Shown piece after piece: positions 51,748 through 60,709 of a stretch of 64,000 nucleotides of DNA. Made by a program: the position numbers and the translations under genes. The notes beneath the pieces are model-generated. The model made no database searches, was not told the origin of the DNA, and saw only the letters and a list, made by a program, of their open reading frames with translations. The DNA lies in the NCBI RefSeq assembly GCF_018129985.1, contig NZ_JAFCKT010000012.1, positions 114,298 through 178,297 of the forward strand, in the 5' to 3' direction. The DNA is from Bradyrhizobium sp. SZCCT0148 (GTDB lineage Bacteria > Pseudomonadota > Alphaproteobacteria > Rhizobiales > Xanthobacteraceae). Numbering within the stretch: position 1 is the stretch's first letter; every line of letters starts with the position of its first letter.

Positions 51748-53295
51748 ATGAACGGTGCGGAAAGCCTGGTGCGGACGATGGTCAAGGGTGGGGTGGACGT
51801 CTGCTTCACCAACCCAGGCACCTCCGAGATGCATTTTGTCGCAGCGCTCGACCGCGTGCCCGGCATGCGCTGCGTGCTCGGCCTGTTCGAAGGCGTGGTG
51901 ACCGGCGCCGCCGACGGCTATTTCCGCATGAAGGGCACGCCCGCCTCGACGCTGCTGCATCTCGGCCCCGGCCTCGCCAACGGCCTTGCCAATCTGCATA
52001 ACGCCAAGAAGGCCAACTCCGGCATCGTGAACATCGTCGGCCAGCACGCCGTCTACCACATCGGCTACAACGCGCCGCTGACCTCGGACATCGAAGGCCT
52101 GGCCCGGCCCATGTCGTCCTGGGTCCGGACATCACCGGATTCGAAGTCGGTCGCCGCCGACGGCGCCGCCGCCATTGCCGCCGCCAAGAGCGCGCCGCCG
52201 CAGATCGCGACCCTGATCCTGCCCGCCGACACCGCCTGGAACGAGGCCGACGGCATCGCCGAGGTGCCCGCCGAGCAGCAGCGTGCGAGCTATTCGCCCC
52301 AGGCGGTCGAGCAGGCCGCAAAGATCCTGCATGGCGACGGCGAGGGCACGCTCTTGCTGATGACGGGCAGCGCGCTCTCGGAGGAGGGCCTGGCGCTCGC
52401 CGAGCGCATCGCCGCCAAGACCGGCTGCACCGTGATGGGTCCGACCTTCCGGCCCAGGATGGCCCGCGGCCGCGGCCGCTACTCGATCGACCGCATCCAC
52501 TATGTCATCGATCAGGCGCTGCCGATGCTGGCCAGGTTCCGTCACATCGTGCTGGTTGAGTCCGACGATCCCGTGGCGTTCTTCGCCTATCCGAACAAGC
52601 CGAGCGTGCTCAGGCCCGAGGGCTGCGACGTGCACCGCATGACGGCCTGGGGTGAGAACTCGGTCGCCGCGCTCGAAGCGCTGGCCGGGGCCGTGAAGGC
52701 CAGCGCCAAGGATGTCAAGCCGCAAGCCTTGCAGGAACTGGTCAAGCCCACCGGTGCGCTGACCCACGCTTCGATCGCGCAGTCGATCGCCTACGCGATC
52801 CCCGAGAATGCGATCCTGGTCGACGAGTCGCTGACCACCGGCCGCGCCTTCTTCCCGCCAACCGCGGCGGCCGCCCCGCACGACTGGCTGCAGAACATGG
52901 GCGGCTCGATCGGTTTCTCGACGCCGCTGTCGATCGGCGCCGCGATTGCCTGCCCGGACCGCAAGGTGATCTGCATGGTCGGCGACGGCAGCGCGATGTA
53001 CACGATCCAGTCGCTGTGGACCCAGGCCCGCGAAAACCTCAACATCGTCACCATCGTGTTCGCCAATCGCATCTACCAGATCCTGCGCGGCGAATTCGAC
53101 AATGTCGGTGCCGGCGAACCCGGGCAGCGCGCCAACGACATGCTCCGGCTCGACCGGCCGACGCTGGATTTCGTGGCGCTGGCCAAGGGCATGGGCGTGC
53201 CCGGCCGCGCCGTCACCAATGCCGACGAGTTCAACAAGGCGCTGGCCGAGGCCGTGGCCGAGCCGGGTCCGCGGCTGATCGAAGTGCAGATGTAA
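51748..53295 (+). CDS. Acetolactate synthase large-subunit-like ThDP enzyme
   Basis: A 515-residue ThDP-dependent enzyme. It carries the N-terminal PGTSEMHF and the activating glutamate in LFEGVVTGAADGY, then the ThDP/Mg motif GDGSAMYTIQ...NRIYQIL near residue 410. The family acts on 2-oxo acids; similar to the mdlC-like gene earlier in the window but clearly separate. Commonly annotated as acetolactate synthase large subunit, but no small subunit or ilv genes are near, so another 2-oxo acid substrate is as likely. GGGAG seven bases before ATG 51748 decides the start over the upstream in-frame ATG at 51703. Confidence 0.86.
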   Translation: MNGAESLVRTMVKGGVDVCFTNPGTSEMHFVAALDRVPGMRCVLGLFEGVVTGAADGYFRMKGTPASTLLHLGPGLANGLANLHNAKKANSGIVNIVGQHAVYHIGYNAPLTSDIEGLARPMSSWVRTSPDSKSVAADGAAAIAAAKSAPPQIATLILPADTAWNEADGIAEVPAEQQRASYSPQAVEQAAKILHGDGEGTLLLMTGSALSEEGLALAERIAAKTGCTVMGPTFRPRMARGRGRYSIDRIHYVIDQALPMLARFRHIVLVESDDPVAFFAYPNKPSVLRPEGCDVHRMTAWGENSVAALEALAGAVKASAKDVKPQALQELVKPTGALTHASIAQSIAYAIPENAILVDESLTTGRAFFPPTAAAAPHDWLQNMGGSIGFSTPLSIGAAIACPDRKVICMVGDGSAMYTIQSLWTQARENLNIVTIVFANRIYQILRGEFDNVGAGEPGQRANDMLRLDRPTLDFVALAKGMGVPGRAVTNADEFNKALAEAVAEPGPRLIEVQM

Positions 53296-53325
53296 GGTCT
53301 GGCCGATCGCGCCGCGAATTCCTGG

Positions 53326-53435
53326 CCTCATCTTTGAGGGGCCCGCGGCACGCGGGCGCCTCGAAGGATGGCTAGAGGCGGGATACGGGCCTGCATGGTT
53401 CGAGACGCGCGTTCCGCGCATCCTTACCATGAGGG
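53326..53435. repeat. Intergenic repeat, CCTCATCTTTGAGGGGCCCGCG...ACCATGAGGG family
   Basis: Outer arms CCTCAT / ATGAGG; internal GCCCGCGGCACGCGGGCGCCTCGAAGGATGG and GGTTCGAGACGCGCGTTCCGCGCATCCTTACCATGAGG. A single copy in the window of a third dispersed family. Confidence 0.75.
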
Positions 53436-53479
53436 TCCGGCGGCGGCGCACGTGAGTGCGCGTGGAGCCCGGAGGCATC

Positions 53480-53998
53480 ATGCAGACCGAGCTGAACAAG
53501 GTGATCGCGGCGCTCGGGGACTTCTACGCCCGAGAAGGTTTCCTGTTCGAAAAGGACGTCGGCGAGCGCGCGGTCACGCACCGCTTCGCCGTGCATCTCG
53601 AGAAGCAGTTCGCCGGCTGGTCGGTCGACTGCAACTACGACCGGCTCGGCGAGCGCACGCTGCATCTGCCGCACGGCACCATCATCTCGACCGACGACCA
53701 TCTCGGCAAGTCGATCTATCCCGACGTCGCCGTGCACCAGCGCGAGATCCCGAACAATCTGCTCACCGTGGAGATCCGCAAGGCCAGCAATCATACACCG
53801 TTGGAGCACGACGAGCACAAGCTGAGGGCGCTCACCGATCCGCATATCTGGTTCGCCTACACGATCGGCGTGCTGCTGGTGCTGGATAAATCCGGCGTCG
53901 TGTTGTCGGACGTTTATTTCGGCGGCGTGCCCGACCGGGCCTTGGCGGTGTGGTTCGCCGATCGGCTGAACGAGGCGGGTCTTGCCGGGACGTCATGA
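53480..53998 (+). CDS. Uncharacterised protein with PD-(D/E)XK-like nuclease motif
   Basis: A 172-residue protein. Possible active-site residues are an acidic E29 in VGERAVTHRFA, P81-D82 in SIYPDVAVHQRE and E98-I-R-K101 in NNLLTVEIRKA. This P-D...E-x-K/R spacing, with the strand NLLTVEIRKA and the helix DEHKLRALTD after it, matches uncharacterised families of the restriction endonuclease fold. I infer a nuclease-like fold; function is unknown and no modification methylase or toxin is next to it. GGAGG lies four bases before ATG 53480. It follows a repeat downstream of the ThDP gene. Confidence 0.72.
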   Translation: MQTELNKVIAALGDFYAREGFLFEKDVGERAVTHRFAVHLEKQFAGWSVDCNYDRLGERTLHLPHGTIISTDDHLGKSIYPDVAVHQREIPNNLLTVEIRKASNHTPLEHDEHKLRALTDPHIWFAYTIGVLLVLDKSGVVLSDVYFGGVPDRALAVWFADRLNEAGLAGTS

Positions 53999-54049
53999 GG
54001 GAGGTGGCTCGCGGTAGATTCTCGAGCGGCCCTGGCGAGGGCTCCTTGC

Positions 54050-54994
54050 TCAGAACCTGAAGCTGCTCTGGATGAAGGTGCCGTAGCGGTCGACCTGATA
54101 GGTCTCCGCCTGCCCGGCCTGGGCAGCCGGCTCGGTAAAGTTGTTGAGTCCGGCGTGCCAGTAGCGAGCGCCGATCCCCACATTTGCGTTGGGCGTCACG
54201 GCGTAGGACATCACCGTCTCGAGCTGAAAGCCGTGGCCGTACCCGCGAGAGGGCTCGGTGCCGAAGGTGAAGTAGTGCGTGTCGAAAGCTCTCACGTCGG
54301 AATAGGTGTAGGCGGCATCGACGGTCAGCTTGAGCGCCGGCGTAAACCAGAGATCGGCCACGGCGCCCGCGCGGACCGTGTGCAGGATGTCGCGCTCGGT
54401 GATGACCTTGACGTTGCCGGCGAGGACGCCGGCAGCTTCGCAGATCTGACCGCCGGGCACGGTCTGCCGACAGCCCCATGCGTCGGCCAGTTCGCCGCGG
54501 TAATGATAGCCGACGAAGCCACCCAGGCGAAGGCGCGGCTCCGCATTGACGGGACGGGATTCGTAGAATGAATAGCCGACATCGAGATTGGCGTAACCCA
54601 GAAAGCCGCGCGTCTGGCTCTCCGTCTTCGTGTACGGCCCGTTGAAGAACGGCGGGAAATCCTCGTCGTTCATGGTGCCGCCGCTGATGCCGCCAAAGCC
54701 TCCATAGCCCTTCACGAAGAACTTCGCGGGGCTGTCGATCCGGAAGAAGATCTCTCCCGAATGCGTGCTCATGTTGTGATAGTCGAGCCGCGAAATGACC
54801 GGGGAAGATCGTGCGCCGCTGGTGTGCAAGTCGTAAGCCGTGCGGCCGATGCTGTACCAGTACCGTGCGCCGACCTCGATCTGCCAGGGATTGAACGGCT
54901 CGGCAGGCCTGATGGCCTTGATCGGCAGATCGGCGGCGAATGCCGGAGCGGTGAGGATGAAGAGGCCGGATGCGATGAATGCTGCCTTGTGCAC
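54050..54994 (-). CDS. Outer-membrane beta-barrel protein
   Basis: A 314-residue protein with a signal peptide (VHKAAFIASGLFILTAPAFA, then ADLP) and a barrel-like pattern of alternating amphipathic strands ending in SSFRF, the terminal phenylalanine of beta-barrels. Strands such as WQIEVGARYWYS and FLGYANLDVGYSFYES, and the ISRLDY segment, resemble omptin-like or Opa-like barrels. Not enough is visible to say porin or protease. GTG 54994 is the likely start, with GGGGA six bases upstream; the open frame to 55054 would remove the signal sequence from the N-terminus. Confidence 0.82.
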   Translation of the reverse strand: MHKAAFIASGLFILTAPAFAADLPIKAIRPAEPFNPWQIEVGARYWYSIGRTAYDLHTSGARSSPVISRLDYHNMSTHSGEIFFRIDSPAKFFVKGYGGFGGISGGTMNDEDFPPFFNGPYTKTESQTRGFLGYANLDVGYSFYESRPVNAEPRLRLGGFVGYHYRGELADAWGCRQTVPGGQICEAAGVLAGNVKVITERDILHTVRAGAVADLWFTPALKLTVDAAYTYSDVRAFDTHYFTFGTEPSRGYGHGFQLETVMSYAVTPNANVGIGARYWHAGLNNFTEPAAQAGQAETYQVDRYGTFIQSSFRF

Positions 54995-55232
54995 GACGTC
55001 CCCGGACTGCCTGTCACGATGCCATGCGAATCGGAATAGGCATCCTGACGCCAATTGTCATGACTTGCCGAAACCGGGCAATCGGCAGCCTCGAACATGC
55101 AGTCTGTTCGCGAGGCGTTGTGGCAAGTGAGCACCACACGCGACGGCCAGGACGGCCCAAGCCATAGGCTTGGTCCCCCCGGCGCGCGGCGTGCGTCCCA
55201 ACGCACGCCGCATGTCTTCAGCCGTCGTCTCG

Positions 55233-55466
55233 TCAGTAGGCGCGCTGCTGCGAATAGGCGTAGCGCGGGTTGATGCCGCAATAGGCCGACGTGCCGGAGG
55301 CGGAGGCCTGGCACTGCTGATAGCTCGCGAACTGGCAGTTGCCGGGATAGCCCCACATGCGGCCCTGCAGGCAATATCTGTCGTTTGCGGCGTGAGCCTG
55401 AGCCATCGGAGCCATCGCGGCCATCAGGGCCGCGAACGAGGCAAGGGTGAGGATGGTGCGGCGCAT
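55233..55466 (-). CDS. DUF3551 small secreted protein
   Basis: Seventy-seven residues: signal peptide MRRTILTLASFAALMAAMAPMAQA then a mature part with six cysteine/tryptophan/proline-rich motifs (CLQGRMWGYPGNCQFASYQQCQA and YCGINPRY). This pattern, DUF3551, is a Bradyrhizobiaceae speciality with unknown function. AAGGAG six bases before ATG 55466 fixes the start. Confidence 0.9.
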   Translation of the reverse strand: MRRTILTLASFAALMAAMAPMAQAHAANDRYCLQGRMWGYPGNCQFASYQQCQASASGTSAYCGINPRYAYSQQRAY

Positions 55467-55749
55467 TTCGGTCTCCTTGAAGGATGGTTGGAAGAACAGT
55501 TGACGAGAGAACACGCAGCGCGATGCGCGGGTTCCGGGATGGGCCCGACACTTTGTCGTATATGTCTTGGTGTCCGGAGTGGGCATTGCGTTCGACATGC
55601 GTCTATGATGCGCCAAGCAGCGGCGAGCAATGTGATCTCGGCCACAGTTCGCGGACGGCCGTTTGGCCTAACGTGATCGAACCCGCTCGCGTTGCTTTCC
55701 CTGAGGCTCATGCTGTCTCGTTCGGGTCAGGTCATTTTTGGAGGTTCTC
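55467..55749. other. Gene-free divergent promoter region
   Basis: The 283 bases between the DUF3551 gene (minus) and the Ala/Thr-rich secreted protein gene (plus) hold no supported ORF. Promoters of both small secreted-protein genes must lie here; I cannot identify boxes. Confidence 0.5.
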
Positions 55750-56082
55750 ATGCAAAGATCATATTTGCTGGCCGCGACAGCGGCGCTGGCGCTCATCATG
55801 CAAACATCGCTCGCTCCGGCCCAGACCACGCCGGCTGCCGGCGGAACCGCCGCGCCCGCGGCAACGACCGTTGCGCCGGCCGCGACGACGGCGCCGGCTG
55901 CGGCCACCGACACGTCCAGCCAGCCGACCGACGCCAAGAAGAGCGCGTCGAAGAAGCCGGCGAAGAAGATGACGCGGCAGCAGGAGATCGACCACTCGGT
56001 CGACAGCGGCACCGTGCCCGCGCGCTATCGCAGCTCGGTGCCCAAGCAGTACCAGCAATATATCCCGTTCGATAAGCAATAG
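55750..56082 (+). CDS. Small exported Ala/Thr/Pro-rich protein
   Basis: A 110-residue protein with signal peptide (MQRSYLLAATAALALIMQTSLAPAQ) then an Ala/Thr/Pro-rich flexible stretch, a Lys-rich KKSASKKPAKK patch and a conserved-looking C-terminus GTVPARYRSSVPKQYQQYIPFDKQ. Probably periplasmic. GGAGG five bases before ATG 55750 places the start. No known function. Confidence 0.75.
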   Translation: MQRSYLLAATAALALIMQTSLAPAQTTPAAGGTAAPAATTVAPAATTAPAAATDTSSQPTDAKKSASKKPAKKMTRQQEIDHSVDSGTVPARYRSSVPKQYQQYIPFDKQ

Positions 56083-56224
56083 CCGATCGCACGGCGGCGC
56101 GACGCGATCAGCCGTTGCGCCGCCGGTGCCTGCCGAAGTAGGCCCTCGCCGATCGGCTGCCGATGTCACATCCCCGGTGGCGGTCCGCGGGCGCAATGCT
56201 AGAGTAGGCCGAATCCCGGGGGGA

Positions 56225-56713
56225 ATGATGAGTGACGACGTGAAGGATGCTGGCCTCGTGGCCATGATCAGCAGCATCCTTGGAGGCAACAAGCGCGCAG
56301 ACAGTGTTGCTCCACCGCCGCTCACCGAGGGGCCGCCGACAGTGCCCTCGAACGGAGCGGAAGCGGAGGCGGCGCCTGCCGCCCAGCCGAAATCGATCAA
56401 GCTGGAGGAAACTCCCGACCCTGCGCCGGCCGCCGTGGAGCCGGTCGGGCAGCCTGCGAAAATCGTCACGACGCGGGATGGCAAACAGTTGCTGCCGGCC
56501 GAAGCGATCGCCGATCTCGTGCTGGGCGAACTGCGCAAGCTGGAGGACTTTCCGGCGACCGGCGTCTCGGTCACGGTCTATGGCTACCGGCATTGGAACG
56601 CCATGATCACCTTCGCGCCGTTCTCGACCAGCTTCCAGAACGCAACGCGTTTCCGCCAGGCCATGCCGGATCTCGTCTTCAAGCTCCGTCGTTTCGTCGA
56701 ACTTGAGATATAG
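56225..56713 (+). CDS. Uncharacterised protein with Pro-rich N-terminus
   Basis: A 162-residue protein, cytoplasmic by appearance. The N-terminal half (about 1-80) is Pro/Ala-rich and probably disordered; the C-terminal half (about 85-162) is compact: ADLVLGELRKLEDFPATGVSVTVYGYRHWNAMITF, ending with FKLRRFVELEI. No motif known to me. Two adjacent ATGs at 56225 and 56228 after a GGGGGG-A run make the exact start uncertain. 59 bases upstream of a GreA-like gene in the same direction. Confidence 0.72.
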   Translation: MMSDDVKDAGLVAMISSILGGNKRADSVAPPPLTEGPPTVPSNGAEAEAAPAAQPKSIKLEETPDPAPAAVEPVGQPAKIVTTRDGKQLLPAEAIADLVLGELRKLEDFPATGVSVTVYGYRHWNAMITFAPFSTSFQNATRFRQAMPDLVFKLRRFVELEI

Positions 56714-56772
56714 TCCGGAGCAATCGGCAGCGTGCGGCGTTGCCTTCAGGACAGTTCGACAGGATATTTGAC

Positions 56773-57255
56773 GTGAGCGTCGCCTTTACCAAGGAAGAAA
56801 GCGCCGAAACCGCGTCCGAGACGCTGTTGCCGGATCGCCCGATCTCGCCGCATCCGAACCTCGTGACGGAGGCCGGCCTGCAGGCCTTGCAGGCGCAGCT
56901 TCAGCAGGCCCGCGAGGCCTATGAGGCCGCGCAGACAATTGAGGACGCCAACGAGAAGCGCCGGCAATCGGCGGTGCCGTTGCGCGACGCCCGCTATCTC
57001 GCGGAGCGCCTGCGCACCGCGCAGCTCGTTCCCAACCCGGCGTCGAACGACATCGTCGCCTTCGGCAGCACCGTGACCTTCAGCCGCGCCGACGGCCGGG
57101 TGCAGACCTATCGCATCGTCGGCGAGGACGAAGCCGACCCCAAGGCCGGGACGATCTCGTTCGTCGCGCCGGTGGCGCGGTCGTTGATGGGGAAGGCGGT
57201 GGGTGACGTGGTCGGCGCAGGCGCGCAGGAGATCGAGATCCTGTCCATCGCCTAG
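56773..57255 (+). CDS. GreA/GreB-family transcription factor-like protein
   Basis: A 160-residue protein: the C-terminal half is a GreA/GreB C-terminal domain (FGSTVTFSRADGRVQTYRIVGEDEADPKAGTISFVAPVARSLMGKAVGD), and the N-terminal half is a coiled coil (ALQAQLQQAREAYEAAQ). The tip region of the coiled coil does not show the Asp/Glu pair that GreA uses to provoke RNA cleavage by RNA polymerase; alignment is approximate. It may be a non-cleaving Gre paralogue regulating the polymerase channel. GTG 56773 is the proposed start, with AGGA upstream. Confidence 0.82.
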   Translation: MSVAFTKEESAETASETLLPDRPISPHPNLVTEAGLQALQAQLQQAREAYEAAQTIEDANEKRRQSAVPLRDARYLAERLRTAQLVPNPASNDIVAFGSTVTFSRADGRVQTYRIVGEDEADPKAGTISFVAPVARSLMGKAVGDVVGAGAQEIEILSIA

Positions 57256-57373
57256 CAGCACCCGCCAATATCGCGGCAAACCGCGCTCTCGACAGCAGCA
57301 GTGTCATTCGCCTAATGCATGATCCGGACAAGCGCGAGGCCGTCGTCTCCGCCAAACAAAGCCTGATGGTTGG

Positions 57374-58051
57374 ATGAGACGGTTTCTCACGGGAGCGTTG
57401 CCGTTCTACGCGCTGGCTGGACTGGCCGTGGGCATGTATCTCGTCCTTTATAAAACGAGCCTTTTCGACCTGAACGCCATCGTCCATGGCGCGACCGGGT
57501 CGGCATGGTTTCCGGCCTTCATGTTCGTCTGCGTGCTGCTGGAAGCGGTATTCCCATATTTCGGCTATTTCCCCGGCACGGCCCTGATCCTGATGTCCGT
57601 GGCGCTCAGTCCGAAGGCCGTGGATGGCTCCGTCTTTGTCGCGGCGTGGCTCGCCATCATCGTGGGCGCCGTCCTCAGCTACGGACAGGCTCGTTTCTTC
57701 CGGCCGTTCCTGCAGCGGGTCGCCTCGAAAGCGGCACTGCATCGGTGCGAATCCCTGTTCGATGCCTATGGCGCCTACGCGCGCATCGCGCTGTTCGTTC
57801 ATCCCAACGCCAGCGCGATGTATTTCACCGCGCTCGGACTGCTCGGCCGCAATTTGACGCGAGAGCTCGCTTATCTCTGCGTGGGCGCTGCGGCCGCCGT
57901 CGGCATATTGTTCGTCATCGTGACCAGGCTGGTGTCGTCCGTCGGCCCCACCGACGATGGGGAATTGCAGCTGTTGCTCGCGGCAGCGCTGACGGCGATC
58001 GGCACGCTCGCTGGTCTCTACACGGTGTGGAGGACGAGGCGGACGGCGTGA
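57374..58051 (+). CDS. VTT/DedA-like membrane protein
   Basis: A 225-residue protein with five or six hydrophobic segments. The VTT/DedA-like block, FPYFGYFPGTALILMSV, follows the first spans, as does an amphipathic re-entrant segment. Bacterial DedA members maintain membrane homeostasis or move lipid-linked intermediates. The fit is weaker than in the core family, so this is tentative. It is a single gene followed by a repeat. Confidence 0.65.
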   Translation: MRRFLTGALPFYALAGLAVGMYLVLYKTSLFDLNAIVHGATGSAWFPAFMFVCVLLEAVFPYFGYFPGTALILMSVALSPKAVDGSVFVAAWLAIIVGAVLSYGQARFFRPFLQRVASKAALHRCESLFDAYGAYARIALFVHPNASAMYFTALGLLGRNLTRELAYLCVGAAAAVGILFVIVTRLVSSVGPTDDGELQLLLAAALTAIGTLAGLYTVWRTRRTA

Positions 58052-58068
58052 CGCGGCGCCCTCTTCAT

Positions 58069-58154
58069 CGTCACTACGAAGAGCTCCAGCGACAAAGCAA
58101 TCCAGGCTGCCACCGTGGAAGGATTTAGGATTGCTTCGCTGCGCTCGCAATGAC
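58069..58154. repeat. Intergenic repeat, GTCACTAC/GCAATGAC family
   Basis: Contains GCAATCCAGG...GGATTGCTTCGCTGCGCTCGCAATGAC; degenerate first arm CATCGTCAC. Between convergent genes. Same family as 10731, 14631 and 31889. Confidence 0.7.
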
Positions 58155-58167
58155 GAATGATCGTTGC

Positions 58168-58941
58168 CTACGCCTCCGGCAGCTCGACGCCCGTCAGCTT
58201 GTTCAATCTGTCGATAAGCTCGTCCTGAAATTTCGGATCGGTCGCCTCACTCGCCGGCTGCTGCTGCGCGAGATGATGCCAATAGCGCCCGCTGACCAAG
58301 GCCGCAGGATCTTCGCTCGCCGCGAGCCAGCTCTGTGTCCGTGCTCCCGTCGCGATATCGACCGGCGCACCCGCGCCGCCCATCTTCGTGCGCACCCAGC
58401 CGGGATCGACCGCATTGCAGAGAACATCGGGCCAGCGCCGCGCCAACGCGAAGGCCAGCGCGACCACGTGCAGCTTGCTCTCGGCATAGGCCTTAGCTGA
58501 ATCCCAGGAGCGCCTGGTCCAGTCGAGGTCGTCGAGCGAGCCTTCTCCGCCTCGGTGCAATCCGCTGCTGAGATAGACCAGGCGGCCGGGCTGCTCGATC
58601 AGCGCCGTGAGCATGTAGGGCGCAAGCGTGTTGATGGCGAGCGTCTCGGCGTGGCCCTCCGGCGTCGCGCCGCGGCCGGGCCGGGTGTAGACGCCGGCGT
58701 TGTGGATGATCGCATCCATGCGCCCGATCGCGTTGACCTGAGCGGCGATCGACTTGGTCTCGGCCGCACTGCCGAGATCGCCCAATACGATCCCGTGGGC
58801 TCTTGATCGCAGCACGCCGAGCGCGTCGGCGCGATCTTGCGATCGCGCATGCAGCACGACGCTGTGTCCCTGCTCGATCAGCGATTGCGCCGCCGCCCGG
58901 CCGAGGCCGTCAGTGCTGCCGGTGATGAAGACCATTGCCAT
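58168..58941 (-). CDS. Short-chain dehydrogenase/reductase
   Basis: A 257-residue SDR: Rossmann ITGSTDGLGRA (about 6-16), a NAG motif, and the catalytic YAESK (about 162-166) after the serine in LSSGLHR. The basic residue after strand two (HARSQDRADALG) suggests NADP. It resembles the retinol-dehydrogenase/oxidoreductase branch. Likely independent; substrate unknown. Confidence 0.92.
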   Translation of the reverse strand: MAMVFITGSTDGLGRAAAQSLIEQGHSVVLHARSQDRADALGVLRSRAHGIVLGDLGSAAETKSIAAQVNAIGRMDAIIHNAGVYTRPGRGATPEGHAETLAINTLAPYMLTALIEQPGRLVYLSSGLHRGGEGSLDDLDWTRRSWDSAKAYAESKLHVVALAFALARRWPDVLCNAVDPGWVRTKMGGAGAPVDIATGARTQSWLAASEDPAALVSGRYWHHLAQQQPASEATDPKFQDELIDRLNKLTGVELPEA

Positions 58942-59180
58942 GCGTCGCTCTCCGCGAAGTTTTCAGGCCGTGCCAATCCATCCGTTGCCGTTAGAACCTA
59001 TCGCACAACGACGAAGGTCATTGCTCGATCCTCGGCCTGAGACGCCGGACCAAAGAATGTGACGCGAGCGGAGGAATTGAGGTTGATAACCCATTGATCC
59101 GACTGGCGTCGGCTACTGTGCATGGGGTTGTTTTCGCGATTTTGACTTGGCTGCGCCACGCGAAGCCTTTTGGCGAAGCG

Positions 59181-59255
59181 TGGTGGGCGCACAAGGGATC
59201 GAACCTTGGACCTCTCCCGTGTGAAGGGAACGCTCTCCCGCTGAGCTATGCGCCC
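59181..59255 (-). tRNA. tRNA-Val (CAC)
   Basis: Cloverleaf on the minus strand: acceptor GGGCGCA/TGCGCCC, D-arm GCTC-AGCGGGA-GAGC, anticodon loop TTCACAC giving anticodon CAC (positions 34-36), T-arm CAAGG-TTCGATC-CCTTG, and an encoded CCA. It decodes GUG. Confidence 0.97.
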
Positions 59256-59311
59256 GGGACCATCATGCCAACGGCCGGACTTTCCAGGCCGGCCGGCGCA
59301 GTGGAGCCCGC

Positions 59312-59340
59312 GATTTAGAAGTGCGGGCTTGAGGTGTCAA
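59312..59340 (-). promoter_or_regulatory. Candidate sigma70-type promoter of tRNA-Val
   Basis: On the minus strand: TTGACA (59335-59340) then a 17-base spacer and TAAATC (59312-59317). The spacing is ideal and the -35 perfect; transcription would start near 59305, about 50 bases before the tRNA. Confidence 0.7.
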
Positions 59341-59416
59341 GTTTCCAGGCGCTGCGGGGCTGGAAAACCTCGGCCCGGTCGCGCCTTTCCGCTGGCCCGG
59401 CCGGATTTCGAACCGC

Positions 59417-60709
59417 TTACGCGCCCTGCTGGCGGGCGCGGGAGGCGTGGGCCTGCAGCGCCCGGATCCGCTCGGCCAGCGTTCCGCCGCCCTCGGGCAG
59501 GCTCGGGGTGCCATTGCTCGCGGCGTCGTTGGCCGGACGCGGCGCCGGCTTCGGCGGCTGGCCGGCCTCGGCCGCCAGCAGCGCCTCGATCGGCGAGTTC
59601 GGACCTTCGAGCTGCATCGCGAGCTTTGCGACTTCGGCGGCGATGTCGTTGATGCGCTCGCGGAGCAGCGCGTTCTCCATGCGCTCCGTCGCCCAGGAGC
59701 TTTCCGCCTGCTGCTGGATCGCGTTGATGTCGCGCTGCAGCTTGGCGCGTTCGTCGCGGGTGGTGCGCAGCTGCTCCTCCAGCGCGGTCTTTTCCGCGCG
59801 CAGCGCCTCCGCGGCGGCCGACGATTTGCCGCCGCTCAAGGCCGCGATCTCGACGCGCAGCTCCTTGATGGTGCGCTCGTCGCCCTCGTGGAGCTGGCGG
59901 AGCTGGTTGTTCTCGTACTCGCGCTCGGCCAGCAGCTTGCCCTGCGTGGCGAGGCGGCCTTCGAGATCGGCGACGCGGCCGGACAGCATCTCGGCTTCCT
60001 TCACCTGTCCGATCAGCTGGCGATCGAGCTCGGTGACGCGCTGGCTCAGATTCTCGACCCGGCCGCGGGCATCGCCGAGCTCGCGCGTGGCGGTCTCGGA
60101 TTCGGTCCGCTCCTGCGCCAGCCGCGCTTGCGTCGCGGCAAATTCCTTCTCGGCATCGCCGACGCGGTTCTTCAATTCCTCGATCTGGGCGCGCACGGCG
60201 ACCAGCTCGACCTGGCGGCTCTCCGCCATCATCGAGCGGTCGGACAGCTCGGTGTTGATCTTGGCGAGTTCGTTCTGCTTGTCGGTCAGCGCGTTCTCGG
60301 CGGCGCGCAAGGCTTCCGTCTTGGCGTTGAATTCCTCCTCGGTGGCGCGGAGCTGCTCCTTCACCGCCTTCTCGCGCGCCTCCAGCGCGAAGATCGTGGC
60401 GTTCTTCTCGCCGAGTTCGATCTTCATGCGGTTGATGGCGTCGCTTTTCTTGCCGAGTTCGGCGAGCTGGCTCGTGGTCTTGTTCTTGAGCTGGTCGACG
60501 CTCATCTCGAGCCGCCGCGCCGACATGGCGAACTCGGCGCGAAGCTGGTCCTTGTCGGCCTGGATCTCCGCCATCGACAGCGGCGTCGCGGCCTCGAGCC
60601 GGCGCGTGGTCAGGCGCACGGCGCGGTTATGCACCAGCGGCACGATCGCGAGCCCGCACAGCATCGAGAGCAGGAAACCGATCGCCAGGTACATGATCGG
60701 TTCGACCAT
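59417..60709 (-). CDS. Membrane-anchored long coiled-coil protein
   Basis: A 430-residue protein: one transmembrane segment at the N-terminus (MYLAIGFLLSMLCGLAIVPLV) followed by a roughly 340-residue coiled coil with heptads such as EQLRATEEEFNAKTEALRAAENALTDKQNEL, then a Pro/Ala-rich tail. The shape resembles cell-envelope spacers and cell division scaffold proteins in alphaproteobacteria; no sequence-specific match is certain. Transcribed away from a 119-base gap to the EipA gene. Confidence 0.82.
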   Translation of the reverse strand: MVEPIMYLAIGFLLSMLCGLAIVPLVHNRAVRLTTRRLEAATPLSMAEIQADKDQLRAEFAMSARRLEMSVDQLKNKTTSQLAELGKKSDAINRMKIELGEKNATIFALEAREKAVKEQLRATEEEFNAKTEALRAAENALTDKQNELAKINTELSDRSMMAESRQVELVAVRAQIEELKNRVGDAEKEFAATQARLAQERTESETATRELGDARGRVENLSQRVTELDRQLIGQVKEAEMLSGRVADLEGRLATQGKLLAEREYENNQLRQLHEGDERTIKELRVEIAALSGGKSSAAAEALRAEKTALEEQLRTTRDERAKLQRDINAIQQQAESSWATERMENALLRERINDIAAEVAKLAMQLEGPNSPIEALLAAEAGQPPKPAPRPANDAASNGTPSLPEGGGTLAERIRALQAHASRARQQGA

